Of a DNA stretch of 64,000 nt, positions 17,105 through 26,547 are shown piece by piece. The translations under genes and the position numbers were made by a program. The notes under the pieces were generated by a model. The model saw nothing but the letters and a program-made list of their open reading frames with translations. It was not told the origin of the DNA and did not search any database. Source of the DNA: Nostoc linckia NIES-25 (GTDB lineage: Bacteria; Cyanobacteriota; Cyanobacteriia; Cyanobacteriales; Nostocaceae); the NCBI RefSeq assembly GCF_002368035.1, contig NZ_AP018223.1, positions 1,280,449 through 1,344,448 on the forward strand. Direction: 5' to 3'. The stretch's first letter is position 1, and every line of letters starts with the position of its first letter.

Positions 17105-17297
17105 CCTTTAGTGATTGATAATATTTTAGTGCTTCATCTTTTGATAGTGGTTTTTCTTCCTGTACTTCTTCCATAAGTTTTGCTAACCCATAATCCTCAA
17201 GAATTTCTTCTATTTTTTCAAATTCAGCGATTGGAATTTGTACTGCAATAGGCCGTTGATTTTCGTCAAGAATATAATTCTTATGAAGTTCAAGCAT
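17085..17297 (-). CDS. Antitoxin of the RelE-type pair
   Basis: A 70-residue acidic protein whose first half (NYILDENQRPIAVQIPIAEF, then EKIEEILEDYGL) resembles Phd/YefM-like cyanobacterial antitoxins. The C-terminal half (KPLSKDEALKYYQSLK) should wrap the toxin. It precedes and overlaps the toxin gene. Autoregulation of the pair by the complex is usual for the family. A MITE-like element lies immediately upstream. Confidence 0.8.
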   Translation of the reverse strand: MLELHKNYILDENQRPIAVQIPIAEFEKIEEILEDYGLAKLMEEVQEEKPLSKDEALKYYQSLKDENVAS

Positions 17298-17322
17298 TTT
17301 TGTTACCTGTTGATATTACATA

Positions 17323-17443
17323 TAGCAGTTTTCATTTGCATGAGGTACAAAGTAACTGGTTTTGAGCTAGGAGGCAGGAGAGAAAAGAAGAATTTATATA
17401 TTTAATTTTCCAGTTGTGTACCTCATTTATTTGCAAACTGCTG
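17323..17443. mobile_element. MITE-like element with ~27-bp inverted repeats and TA flanks
   Basis: The left end TAGCAGTTTTCATTTGCATG continues to AGGTACA. The right end, read inverted, is CAGCAGTTTGCAAATAAATG continuing to AGGTACA. Both ends are flanked by TA, as for IS630/Tc1-type insertions. The 121 bases are non-coding. Confidence 0.7.
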
Positions 17444-17744
17444 TAATTAAGTAAGGATTGCTCACTCTACTATAGTTACCTATTTTATAGACTAATAAAA
17501 AATAGGCGATCGCTTCATTAAATTGATTGCTACTTCTTGATTTATCCCTTGTCATACTTTGTACAAGCCTTTTTTGATGACACCCTCTAAGACGAGATTA
17601 AAAATTGTTCTTGGATAACTCCCGCGTTCCACTAAAAAGCGAAATAATAAAAGGATGCGTCCTTTTTCTGGCACTCAGCTGCTGTCACTGTTAATTCACT
17701 TGTACAGAAGCTAATCAAAGCCGACATCAAACGGAGATAAAACA
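17444..17744. other. Intergenic region before the dienelactone hydrolase gene
   Basis: One HIP1 site and AT-rich sequence; no hairpin terminator, RNA gene or conserved operator recognised. A purine-rich ribosome site (ACGGAGATAAA) precedes the GTG start at 17745. Confidence 0.4.
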
Positions 17745-18485
17745 GTGCAAATCACTAAACGGAATGTCGAGTTAAGAGTAGATGACAGTTTGATGCGCGT
17801 CTATGTAGCGTCTCCGAAAACAGCAGGACTTTACCCAGGTATTGTATTTTACAGTGATATTTATCAGTTAGGCGAGCCGATAATTCGTTTAGCTAACTAC
17901 TTGGCAGGATATGGCTATGTAGTAGCAGCACCTGAAATTTTTCATCGCCTTGAGCCAATTGGGCAAGTTATTGAACCAAACGATCTCGGTCGGATGCGTG
18001 GTAATGATAACGCTCGTCGAACAGCGATCGCACATTATGATAATGATTGCCGTGCTGTAATTGAATTCCTCAAAACAGAAAGTGCAGTTTCTCCGGGCAA
18101 GATAGGCACTCTCGGCTTTTGTATTGGAGGACACTTAGCTTTTCGGGCAGCATTTAACAGCGAAATTAAGGCTTGTGTCTGTTGCTATCCTACTGGTATT
18201 CCCAGTGGCAAACTAGGGCAAGGCGTAGCCGATACAATCCATCGAGTTAATGAAATCAAAGCCGAGATGCTAATGGTGTTCGGTACACTCGATCCTCACA
18301 TTCCAGAGTGCGATCGACAAACCATAATTAAAGCTTTAGAGAATGCTAAGATATCGCATCAAGTTTTCTTGTATGAAGCAGAACATACCTTCATGCGCGA
18401 CGACGGTTATCGCTACGATTCTGCCGCCACTACCTCTGCTTGGGCTGAAATAATATCTTTCTTGGAAGGTGTATTTGCAAACTGA
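17745..18485 (+). CDS. Dienelactone hydrolase family protein
   Basis: A 246-residue alpha/beta hydrolase with the cysteine nucleophile elbow GFCIGGH (Cys ~125) typical of dienelactone hydrolases, the acid in FGTLDPHIP and the His in EAEHTFMRDDGYRYD. GTG start with a good ribosome site. In bacteria DLH opens dienelactones from chloroaromatics, but many cyanobacterial copies are general esterases. No aromatic-degradation genes are adjacent. Single gene, soluble. Confidence 0.88.
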   Translation: MQITKRNVELRVDDSLMRVYVASPKTAGLYPGIVFYSDIYQLGEPIIRLANYLAGYGYVVAAPEIFHRLEPIGQVIEPNDLGRMRGNDNARRTAIAHYDNDCRAVIEFLKTESAVSPGKIGTLGFCIGGHLAFRAAFNSEIKACVCCYPTGIPSGKLGQGVADTIHRVNEIKAEMLMVFGTLDPHIPECDRQTIIKALENAKISHQVFLYEAEHTFMRDDGYRYDSAATTSAWAEIISFLEGVFAN

Positions 18486-18563
18486 AGAAATGTTGGTTCT
18501 TGAGTATATATTATGGTGGACTTTTAGCGCGATCGCAGTTTGACTTATAGTTTATTCAACCAT

Positions 18564-19019
18564 TTAATTAATGCTTTGCCATTCACGAGCTTCTACAAAT
18601 AATGACAGATGTTTAACATTAGTAGTAGCAATAATAACTTGATGCCCTTTTAATTCTTCAATTTTGGCTTGTGCTGCTAAAATGACATCACCATCAAGAG
18701 ATTTAGCATCAGCAGTTGGTTTTCCTGTTTTTCTAACTTCAGCCCAAAAACTCGCTGCTAAAAGCATTACAGAAGTAGTGATGGGTAAATAAGTAATCGC
18801 TGTTTTCAGTTGATCTAAACGTTTAATACCTGATGTTTTTCCTGCTCTCAGTAATTCTCGCCTCACTTCGTAATCAGCAATTTCAGGTAAAATTATTTGA
18901 TATTCTTTTAACGGTAGTTCATCTAACCACTCTTTACACCCCTGACAAATAGGATTAGAGTTTTTCGGATTTGTTACCATTCCTAAAATATTTGTATCTA
19001 AGAAAACCAACTTACTCAT
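18564..19019 (-). CDS. PIN-domain ribonuclease toxin (VapC-like)
   Basis: The 151-residue protein starts with the PIN motif LVFLDTNILGM (first Asp), has Glu in LPEIADYEVRREL, and DAKSLDGDVILAAQA carrying the later acidic residues. PIN toxins cleave structured RNA with Mg2+. It is preceded on the same strand, 17 bases away, by a small acidic gene that is its likely antitoxin. Confidence 0.85.
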   Translation of the reverse strand: MSKLVFLDTNILGMVTNPKNSNPICQGCKEWLDELPLKEYQIILPEIADYEVRRELLRAGKTSGIKRLDQLKTAITYLPITTSVMLLAASFWAEVRKTGKPTADAKSLDGDVILAAQAKIEELKGHQVIIATTNVKHLSLFVEAREWQSIN

Positions 19020-19036
19020 AAAAACTAATACACAAT

Positions 19037-19372
19037 TTAAAATGGATTGTCATCAATTTTGTGAGACAAATATTCCCAAGTTTCTGTTTGCTCTTGTTCA
19101 TCTCCTTCTTCTAACCATTCTTTTGTTAATTGTTTGAGTGCTTGATGTTGTTGATTTAAAACTTCTTTTTCTTGTTTATATAACTCTTTTTGAGAATGGG
19201 TTAATAATTCTTGTTTGAGAGTTACACTTTCTCGAAAAACCCGTATAATTGCTAGCAAGTTTGGCCAGTATTCTTTCGGTGTTTCTTGGATTTCTCTTAA
19301 AATTTCTATCAGACAAGTTTCTTCACGATTATTACTAAATTCAGCTTCCTTAAATAAATTAGTTTGAGACAT
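19037..19372 (-). CDS. Probable antitoxin partner of the PIN toxin
   Basis: From the ATG at 19372 the protein has 111 residues (MSQTNLFKEAEFSNNREETC). The N-terminal ETCLIEILREIQETPKEYWP pattern recurs in cyanobacterial genes paired with PIN toxins. The C-terminus is highly charged and coiled (KELYKQEKEVLNQQHQALK). A GTG six codons upstream is an alternative start; I prefer the ATG because GAGG stands in a usable position before it. No classic DNA-binding fold is evident, so autoregulation is uncertain. Confidence 0.7.
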   Translation of the reverse strand: MSQTNLFKEAEFSNNREETCLIEILREIQETPKEYWPNLLAIIRVFRESVTLKQELLTHSQKELYKQEKEVLNQQHQALKQLTKEWLEEGDEQEQTETWEYLSHKIDDNPF

Positions 19373-19480
19373 TAGGATATTATTCCTCACTAAATTAATT
19401 GCAGCGAAAAAAGCTCACCATAATTTAATTATACCAACACAGCTTCTTCTTCCTTAGTTCAAAAGCTAAACTTTTAATTT

Positions 19481-21271
19481 CTATAATTCCATACCCCAAA
19501 CTTTTATAGCAATGTTCACCAAAATTTGTTGACGTTTATCAATAGAGCTATAATCCCATATTGTAAAATTGACTAAATTAAGATCATTCATCGCACGATT
19601 TAGCTGTGTATTATTACCAACATAAGGTATTTCTGCTAAAGAACGAGTGATTATTATTTGTGATTCTCTATATCCTGATAGTTTATCATGATAGTATTTA
19701 TCAGAAATGGAACTATTGATGGTTTTTTCTAATAAAGTTAAATTACCAAGTCTTTCAGAATAAGCATCTTTTTGAGATTGAGGTAAAATATGTTCTATAG
19801 TAACTGATTTATCTAGATACCAATCAAGAGGTTTAGCATTTCCAAATGCTTGTTCCTCAACAAATTGAGTAATTTTAGCTAAAATATATTTCAATCTGAA
19901 CTTAATTAAATTTGTAGATGATATTTCAAGTAATGAACTTTTAAAATCTTCCTTTAAAGATTCTAGCTCTGGTTTCAAGTATTTGTTAATAAAAATATCT
20001 AATTCCTCGTTTGTTTTGACCCCCTTTAAGATTCTTCCCCATTTTGCAAATTCACGAGTAAGATTAATATCTTTACGCCTTGCTTTTCTTGTGATTGTAT
20101 AAGCAAAAAGCAAATTTTCAACATACGATGATAACTTATTAAATAAATTGATTTCTAAAAAGCGTCCTCCCAGTAATAATATAAAATGTTGTCTTACCTT
20201 ACCTTGTATCTTGGAAATATTTTTGAGATATATGTTTTCTGAACCATCAGTATTTTTACCTTGAGTAAATTGGCAGTAATGATCTGCTGCTATAATTAGT
20301 TCATTTAAAAACTTAATAGGCTCTTTTTGAATTTGATATTCTTGCCCCTTTTCTAGAAACCAATCATATATTTCCTCCTCTGGAAAATTGTTAGATAAAT
20401 CAATTTGGTAGTGCGATATTATGTAGTAGCGTAAAAATTGTAACGGTTGTTGATTATTTTGATATAACTTTTTTAAAAGTTCTTCCCATTTGTTCTTTAA
20501 AGTAAGCCAATGTTTTTCGCGATCGGTATCTTTAGCAGTATGAATAAATAAATAGTTTTTAAGTAAATCAACTGGGGTTAATCCAACACCTCTTTCATTA
20601 ATAGTTTCAAAAACTTTCAAAGCATTACTTAAATTAGGACTCTCAATTCTAATCAATTTAACTCGATTGCTGATAGTTGCAAAAACATATTTTAAATGTT
20701 TTAAATTGTCTTCTAAATTTTCAGATACAAAATCTTGTATTACTTTCCACGCCGCATCTATATTTTTTGCTGATTGAGATGATTGTAATAAAGAACGATC
20801 AATATTTTTACCCAATAATATACACTTCATAACGTTGGCACCGTAACTGTCATATTGTAGCGATAAACGATATTTATCAATATCATCACCAGTATTGACA
20901 TCATGTGTAGAACCCATAATTAGATCTTCTATAGCTTTTGATTTATCTCCTAATCTTTGAATATGATCTCTGATAGCGCAGAAAATAAGATATATAGTTG
21001 TTAGTCTTTGTTGACCATCTATTAATTGAAAAGTTTTCTTATCATCGGTAGAATCTGGACATACAACAATTGATCCTAGAAAATATTCGGAAGAATTTGT
21101 AGCAAGTTCTCCTTCATATAAACCTAATCCTTCAAATAAATCTTCAAGTAGTTTTGTAACATTATCTTTTTTCCAAATGTATTCACGTTGAAAATCTGGG
21201 ACAGTATAAAAATCTTGAAATACACCTGAAATGCTTAAATTTTTTGACTCAATGGTAGGAATAGTTGACAT
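19481..21271 (-). CDS. DUF262 + DUF1524 (HNH) protein, GmrSD-type restriction-like
   Basis: The protein has 596 residues. The N-terminal DUF262 (ParB/Srx-like) domain has the nucleotide-binding motif LIDGQQRLTT (~residue 84) and FQREYIWKKDNV before it. A helical middle follows (IRIESPNLSNALKVFETINE, the usual NERG region). The C-terminal DUF1524 has the HNH-type motif TIEHILPQSQ (~residue 490) and LGNLTLLEKTIN. This is the architecture of fused GmrSD type IV enzymes, which use NTP and cut modified phage DNA; related SspE acts on phosphorothioate systems. No modification genes are nearby. It neighbours a PIN toxin pair, suggesting a small defence island. Confidence 0.88.
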   Translation of the reverse strand: MSTIPTIESKNLSISGVFQDFYTVPDFQREYIWKKDNVTKLLEDLFEGLGLYEGELATNSSEYFLGSIVVCPDSTDDKKTFQLIDGQQRLTTIYLIFCAIRDHIQRLGDKSKAIEDLIMGSTHDVNTGDDIDKYRLSLQYDSYGANVMKCILLGKNIDRSLLQSSQSAKNIDAAWKVIQDFVSENLEDNLKHLKYVFATISNRVKLIRIESPNLSNALKVFETINERGVGLTPVDLLKNYLFIHTAKDTDREKHWLTLKNKWEELLKKLYQNNQQPLQFLRYYIISHYQIDLSNNFPEEEIYDWFLEKGQEYQIQKEPIKFLNELIIAADHYCQFTQGKNTDGSENIYLKNISKIQGKVRQHFILLLGGRFLEINLFNKLSSYVENLLFAYTITRKARRKDINLTREFAKWGRILKGVKTNEELDIFINKYLKPELESLKEDFKSSLLEISSTNLIKFRLKYILAKITQFVEEQAFGNAKPLDWYLDKSVTIEHILPQSQKDAYSERLGNLTLLEKTINSSISDKYYHDKLSGYRESQIIITRSLAEIPYVGNNTQLNRAMNDLNLVNFTIWDYSSIDKRQQILVNIAIKVWGMEL

Positions 21272-21332
21272 AAACTGGTTAATAGCTCTCTAAGACAACA
21301 ACGTGGGTATAAAATTTACTCTGATTAAATTA

Positions 21333-21530
21333 TACTAACAAAACTTGTAGCTTCTTAGAAATCACACGACCTTTATCCTCAAACCTCTTAATCTAATTGA
21401 AATTGAGATACCATAACGATCTAAATCACCCTCAAATGGCTTAATGACAATCACCTGATACTCCTAAACATTAGGAATATTACCCAGCATGGCATAAACT
21501 GCGGCTAATTCTGATCGGCTCGGCAATGCT
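21333..21530 (-). pseudogene. Decayed duplicate of the 3' end of acnB
   Basis: In the reverse frame this reads SELAAVYAMLGNIPNV, stop, EYQVIVIKPFEGDLDRYG and so on, against SAELAAVCALLGRIPTVQEY in the intact AcnB C-terminus at 22214-24844. The nucleotide match is clearest at both ends: ACAAAACTTGT against ACAAAGCTTGT at the stop region, and AAACTGCGGCTAATTCTG in both. It carries at least three in-frame stops. It points the same way as acnB, with the DUF29 gene between the two copies. Divergence is greater than in the permease duplicate at 3829-4100, so it is older or from a different acnB allele. Confidence 0.8.
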
Positions 21531-21694
21531 CACCCTAGTAAATTTTACTTACTTAAATCACTTATTTTAGTATAAGTATTTAGATTAAGTTTTGCGTAAA
21601 GCACCCTACAAATACTTCAAGCATTTTAATAATTCCTATTTTGTTCTATTACTAGCAGTAATTAACAGTCTAAAAATTTATTACTTCCTCCAAA

Positions 21695-22135
21695 TTAATA
21701 AATATTTTTTAAGGTTTCTTCTAATGTAAAAGGAGATTCTTGAGGAAAGAAATTTAATTTAATCCCTGTTTCATCAGATGCTTTGAGACGAGATTTTTGA
21801 TAACAATCTTCAAATACTTCTGCAATAAAAGGTTGCAAACTAGGGCTATCTTCTAATAACCCTTCAATGCAGATGCGTTGTTCCGTAATGGTACTGCGCC
21901 AACTTTCACTTCTTTTTTCTGGTTGATATTGCCATTTAATTAAGTGCATTAATAAGACAATTAATCGGCTTTTTAGCTCTCGTTTTTCACTTCTCCCCAT
22001 GCTTTCAATTTCTTCAACTAAATTAGGTATATCTACCTCATTAAATTTCTCTTCCTTTAACTGCTGGACAACTGTCTGTGTCCACAAATAAAAGTCTTTA
22101 TCGTATAGATTTTGTGTATTTGCAGAAGCATTCAT
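21695..22135 (-). CDS. DUF29 family protein
   Basis: A 146-residue helical protein with the DUF29 signature: YDKDFYLWTQTVVQQLKEEK, FNEVDIPNLVEEIESMGRSE, and a Leu-rich LIVLLMHLIKWQYQPEKRS followed by SWRSTITEQR. DUF29 genes are abundant and mobile-looking in cyanobacteria, and their role is unknown. This one sits exactly between intact acnB and a decayed copy of acnB's 3' end. Confidence 0.9.
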   Translation of the reverse strand: MNASANTQNLYDKDFYLWTQTVVQQLKEEKFNEVDIPNLVEEIESMGRSEKRELKSRLIVLLMHLIKWQYQPEKRSESWRSTITEQRICIEGLLEDSPSLQPFIAEVFEDCYQKSRLKASDETGIKLNFFPQESPFTLEETLKNIY

Positions 22136-22179
22136 ATCATTTTTGTTAGTTTTCTGGCATTATCTATTGAAAGTAAAGT

Positions 22180-22204
22180 TAAGGTGAGCTAAAAAAGCCC
22201 ACCT
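22180..22204 (-). terminator. Weak hairpin after acnB
   Basis: Read on the minus strand, AAGGTGGGCT and AGCTCACCTT flank a T-rich loop, 10 bases past the acnB stop. Pairing is imperfect and the T run is in the loop, so it may not stop transcription fully. Confidence 0.35.
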
Positions 22205-22213
22205 TATTTGAGA

Positions 22214-24844
22214 TTAGACTAACAAAGCTTGTTCTTCTTTGGAAATTACACGCCCTTCATCCTCAAAACCAGCAATTTGATCGAAGTTCAAATAGCGATA
22301 CAAATTATCGGCAAAAGGATCAATCTTCTTCGCCACAACATCCAAATATTCCTGCACTGTGGGGATGCGTCCAAGCAACGCGCAAACTGCGGCTAATTCT
22401 GCCGAACCAAGATACACTCGCGCATCTTTGCCCATGCGGTTATTGAAGTTGCGGGTAGAGGTGGAAAACACTGTTGTCCCATCAGCAACTCGCGCCTGAT
22501 TTCCCATACACAAACTGCATCCTGGGATTTCTGTTCTCGCACCCGCAGCCCCAAAAATGGCGTACACTCCTTCTTCTTTTAATTGGTGTTCGTCCATGCG
22601 AGTTGGTGGTGCTATCCACAGGCGAGTTTTCACTTCACCAGCGCCTTCCAAAACTTTCGCCATTGCTCGATAATGACCGATATTTGTCATACACGAACCC
22701 AGGAATACTTCTTGCACAGGGTCGTTAGCAACTTCCGATAATAATTTAACATTATCGGGGTCATTGGGAGCAGCAACAATTGGTTCTTTGATTTCGTTCA
22801 AATCAATTTCAATTATTTCGGCATATTCGGCATCGGCGTCGCCTTCTAATAACACGGGATTTGCTAACCATTCTTCCATTTTGGCAATGCGGCGGAGGAT
22901 GGTACGGGCATCGTGATAACCCCGTGCTATCATGTTTTTCAAAAGTGCAACGTTAGAACGCAGATATTCAGAAATTGTCTCTACACTCAGCTTAATGGTA
23001 GAACCCGCACAAGAACGTTCGGCGGTGGCGTCGGCGAGTTCAAAGGCTTGTTCGACTTTCAAATCTGGCAAACCTTCAATTTCTAAAATTTGCCCGGAGA
23101 AAACATTTTTCTTGTTTTGCTTCTCGACTGTCAGCAAACCTTTTTGAATTGCTACGTAGGGAATGGCATTTACAATATCCCGCAGGGTGACACCTGGTTG
23201 TAATTCACCTTTGAATCTTACCAAAACTGACTCTGGCATATCTAAAGGCATGACGCCCAACGCCGCAGCAAAGGCTACTAAGCCAGAACCAGCGGGGAAG
23301 GAAATTCCTAAGGGGAAGCGGGTGTGGGAGTCGCCGCCTGTTCCTACGGTGTCGGGTAGCAGCATCCGGTTTAACCAAGAGTGGATGATACCATCGCCGG
23401 GACGTAAAGCGACACCGCCACGTTGGGCAAAGAAGTCGGGGAGGTCGTGGTGAGTTTTAATGTCTACCGGTTTGGGATAAGCTACTGTGTGACAGAAACT
23501 CTGCATTACTAAGTCTGCACTGAAACCGAGACAAGCGAGTTCTTTCAATTCGTCGCGGGTCATGGGGCCTGTGGTATCCTGGGAACCAACGGTGGTCATG
23601 ATGGGTTCGCAAGATGTACCGGGACGGACACCAGGTAAGCCGCAAGCTTTACCGACGATTTTTTGGGCTAAGGTGTAGCCTTTGCCTGTGTCGTTGGGTT
23701 GTTGGGGACGGATAAAGACGGTGCTGGGTTCTAAACCGAGTGCTTGGCGGGTTTTATCGGTGAGGGTACGCCCAATGAGTAGGGGGATGCGTCCGCCTGC
23801 GCGGACTTCATCGAGGATGGTATCTGGTTTGAGGGTGAAGGTAGAAATGACTTCGCCTGCTTCGTTTGTGATTTCACCTTTGTAGGGATGAATGGTAATT
23901 ACCATGCCGGTTTCTAATTTGGTCACATCGCACTGGATAGGCAAAGCACCGGCATCTTCAGCTGTGTTAAAGAAGATAGGCGCGATCGCACCACCTAAAA
24001 TATATCCCCCAGCGCGTTTGTTTGGCACATAAGGTATATCATTCCCCAAGTGCCACAACACCGAGTTAATAGCAGACTTGCGCGAGGAACCCGTACCAAC
24101 TACATCCCCCACATAAGCTACGGGATGTCCCTTCTTTTTCAGTTCGGCAATGGTTTCTAAACTTCCTGGTTGCCGTGACTCTAACATCACTAGGGCGTGT
24201 AACGGAATATCTGGGCGAGTTGTGGCGCTTTGGGCGGGCGATAAGTCATCGGTGTTGGTTTCGCCAGGGACTTTAAAAACTGTAACAGTAATTGCTTCTG
24301 GTACAGTGGGGCGGGCGGTAAACCACTCAGCTTCAGCCCAGGAGTCAACTACTAGTTTGGCAAAAGGATTGGTTTTCGATAACTCCAAAACATCATGGAA
24401 TGCATCGTACACCAACAAAATTTTGCTTAAGGCATTGGCGGCGTAAGCTGCAATGGGTTCCTTTCCTTGTCCCCCCATTACCAGAGGTGTTTCGGAAGAG
24501 TCTGAAACAGATACGGTGGGGAATTGCAGCAAATCAATTAAAGCTTGCACGTTATAACCGCCCACCATCGTACCCAGCAATTGCACTGCTTGTATGGGGG
24601 AAATTAACGGACTGGTGATTTCCTTCTTGGCAATACCTGTGAGAAATCCAGCTTTTACATAAGCAGCTGCATCAACACCGGGAGGGACGCGATCGCTCAA
24701 TAAATGCAATAATGTATCTTCTTCACCCTTGGGCGGATTCTTCAGTAATTCACATAATTCTGAGGTTTGCTTCGCATCCAACGGTAAGGGGGGGATTCCT
24801 AATGCTGCCCTTTCTACAACGTGTTGACGGTATTGTTCTAGCAT
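22214..24844 (-). CDS. acnB: Aconitate hydratase B
   Basis: From the ATG at 24844 the protein has 876 residues, the normal AcnB length (MLEQYRQHVVERAALG matches the known N-terminus). An ATG seven codons upstream exists, but GGAG stands 8 bases before 24844. It has the AcnB order: HEAT-like N-domain, swivel domain, then the Fe-S domains. The 4Fe-4S cysteines lie in VFLGSCMTN and GCSLCMGNQ; DSHTRFPLGISF is the substrate-binding loop. It interconverts citrate and isocitrate in the cytosol, feeding 2-oxoglutarate and hence nitrogen assimilation in cyanobacteria. Its 3' end is duplicated in decayed form at 21333-21530. Confidence 0.97.
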   Translation of the reverse strand: MLEQYRQHVVERAALGIPPLPLDAKQTSELCELLKNPPKGEEDTLLHLLSDRVPPGVDAAAYVKAGFLTGIAKKEITSPLISPIQAVQLLGTMVGGYNVQALIDLLQFPTVSVSDSSETPLVMGGQGKEPIAAYAANALSKILLVYDAFHDVLELSKTNPFAKLVVDSWAEAEWFTARPTVPEAITVTVFKVPGETNTDDLSPAQSATTRPDIPLHALVMLESRQPGSLETIAELKKKGHPVAYVGDVVGTGSSRKSAINSVLWHLGNDIPYVPNKRAGGYILGGAIAPIFFNTAEDAGALPIQCDVTKLETGMVITIHPYKGEITNEAGEVISTFTLKPDTILDEVRAGGRIPLLIGRTLTDKTRQALGLEPSTVFIRPQQPNDTGKGYTLAQKIVGKACGLPGVRPGTSCEPIMTTVGSQDTTGPMTRDELKELACLGFSADLVMQSFCHTVAYPKPVDIKTHHDLPDFFAQRGGVALRPGDGIIHSWLNRMLLPDTVGTGGDSHTRFPLGISFPAGSGLVAFAAALGVMPLDMPESVLVRFKGELQPGVTLRDIVNAIPYVAIQKGLLTVEKQNKKNVFSGQILEIEGLPDLKVEQAFELADATAERSCAGSTIKLSVETISEYLRSNVALLKNMIARGYHDARTILRRIAKMEEWLANPVLLEGDADAEYAEIIEIDLNEIKEPIVAAPNDPDNVKLLSEVANDPVQEVFLGSCMTNIGHYRAMAKVLEGAGEVKTRLWIAPPTRMDEHQLKEEGVYAIFGAAGARTEIPGCSLCMGNQARVADGTTVFSTSTRNFNNRMGKDARVYLGSAELAAVCALLGRIPTVQEYLDVVAKKIDPFADNLYRYLNFDQIAGFEDEGRVISKEEQALLV

Positions 24845-25090
24845 TTTTGTATTCTCCGTTGGCATGTTCTACTCTTAATTATGAAATATTTTTAGGCAAG
24901 ACTTGGCTATAAAAGTTTACCTTACTTTTATTACTCAAAGCTTTACTAGTAATAGCTTATTAGCAATTTAGTTTTATACTGAAAGTTTAGTTTTCGTCTC
25001 TAAAATATTTTTAACTTTTTATAGACTCCAAACAAACTCGTTTAGAGGATGTTTTAAAAATCCTTAGTGATGTAGCAAATAATTTTAGAT

Positions 25091-25160
25091 TCCCCTAAAT
25101 CCCCCCTTTTTAAGGGGGGATTTAGTTCTGTTTCCCCCCTTTTTAAGTGGGGTTAGGGGG
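25091..25160. repeat. G/C-tract hairpin repeat
   Basis: CTAAATCCCCCCTTTT pairs with the following AAGGGGGGATTTAG, and a second partial unit (CCCCCCTTTTTAAGTGGGG) follows. It is a frequent intergenic repeat type in cyanobacteria and may terminate transcription between acnB and the DUF4351 gene. The rest of 24845-25261 is AT-rich and holds nothing recognised. Confidence 0.65.
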
Positions 25161-25261
25161 ATCGATAAGTGCCTCAAGTCACAGCTAACCACTTTTCAAA
25201 CAACCTCCTAGTATTGCTGTAAACTCCACCTTAGTTATAAATTAATTAATTTCCTGATAAT

Positions 25262-26182
25262 TTATTCTGATTGTTGATTTAACCAAGCTTCTAAATCAGC
25301 AATACTAGAAAAATCTAATAATGCCTCTCCTAAGTTTTCTAATTGTTCAATCGATAATCCTGTAATTTGCTCAATTAATAACGCATCAATTTCACCAATA
25401 CGGCGATTAAGTAGACGCAGTATTAAATCTCTTTCTCCTTCCTGTCTTCCTTCTTGTCTTCCCTCTTGTCTGCCTTCTTCTTTAGCTTGTTCTCTGTTCC
25501 TTTGATAAAGTGGTTCTAGTCGCATAATTAACTCCCTATCATCTGCTTCTAATTCTTGATTTACTCTTAAATTTTCACGCAAGTTGTAAACTAATTCCAG
25601 CGTTGCTGTTTGATATGGATGATCTAATGGTAAGCCCTGCAACTCAATAATTGCTTGTGACTGGACGCTTCCTCTACCCAAAAGCCTCAACCATAAAGTC
25701 TCCGGTGTTGGCGGTAGTTGATGTATGGCCACAATTGCTGTCCGCAAGGCATCTGGCAGAAAATGTACACCTGGTGACCAACTTGCTTGTTGCATAGTTC
25801 CAAAGCTAGACAACCTAGTTGCAGATACGGTAGGTGTCAGAACCCACAATTTAGGAATTTCCGAGTCTTGAAGTTTGGTTTTATTAGTTTTAGCTTCTCG
25901 TCGTAAAAGAGCCTTTACTTCTAATAATTTTAGAATACAGTCGCATATTTCATCAGTAGAAGCTGGATTACGGAAGGGTTCTATGAGTGCAGGATGTTCC
26001 GCAAATCTTCCTAACAAACCTAGTATTTCTAAATTAGAGCTTTGCTGTTTGGCAGGAGTGAATAAAACATCTATTTCTTTAATCTCTCCTGAAACTTTTT
26101 CTGATGCCTTTACTTCTCCGTAATCTTTTAATAATTCTTCTAGATAGTCTTTGGCGAATTTATCATGTATAAAACGGGTCAT
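25262..26182 (-). CDS. DUF4351 protein with PD-(D/E)XK-like N-terminus
   Basis: The protein has 306 residues. Residues ~1-120 (FIHDKFAKDYLEELLKDYGE, IKEIDVLFTP) look like an Rpn/PD-(D/E)XK-type domain common in cyanobacteria. A short coiled repeat follows (EEGRQEGRQEGRQEGE, four EGRQ units). The C-terminal ~60 residues (LILRLLNRRIGEIDALL, LEAWL) are DUF4351. The same tail ends the protein at 60938-61810. The family is thought to derive from transposase-like nucleases; activity is untested. Confidence 0.8.
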   Translation of the reverse strand: MTRFIHDKFAKDYLEELLKDYGEVKASEKVSGEIKEIDVLFTPAKQQSSNLEILGLLGRFAEHPALIEPFRNPASTDEICDCILKLLEVKALLRREAKTNKTKLQDSEIPKLWVLTPTVSATRLSSFGTMQQASWSPGVHFLPDALRTAIVAIHQLPPTPETLWLRLLGRGSVQSQAIIELQGLPLDHPYQTATLELVYNLRENLRVNQELEADDRELIMRLEPLYQRNREQAKEEGRQEGRQEGRQEGERDLILRLLNRRIGEIDALLIEQITGLSIEQLENLGEALLDFSSIADLEAWLNQQSE

Positions 26183-26547
26183 TCAATTTTAATTTTACGG
26201 AAGTTCTTGGTTAATGCAAAGAAAGTTTTATTATATAGTCATTCGTAAAAAAATATATACCCGATTTTTAAAATAAGCTGGGGAGTTAGACACCGTAAAT
26301 CTTGCAAAACTTGTTTAAAGTATCGTTAATGTTGTAACTTTAAGCCTTAATGTTGCAATATTAAGAGTCCAGATTACAATATTGATGATTAAAATTTGTT
26401 GGTGAGTGCAATAGGCAGCCGTTCATCCAATTATCTTATATCAAGTTCATTTAAACACTTATAATATCTGTAGGTTAGGGAGCCACTGCTTTGAACGGGT
26501 TAAGAGCCTTATTAGCATAGCGGCAACCACAAAAGAACTAAGTAAGT
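26183..26547. other. Non-coding stretch, nothing recognised
   Basis: AT-rich, with short imperfect repeats of TTGTAACTTTAAG-like and TTACAATATTGA-like sequence. No gene, RNA or clear hairpin terminator seen. Confidence 0.4.

Noticed and set aside
17745..18485. Idea that dienelactone hydrolase, AhpD-like protein and hydrolase form an aromatic degradation pathway
   Set aside because: They are 8 kb apart, on separate units, with no ring-cleavage or muconate enzymes in the window.
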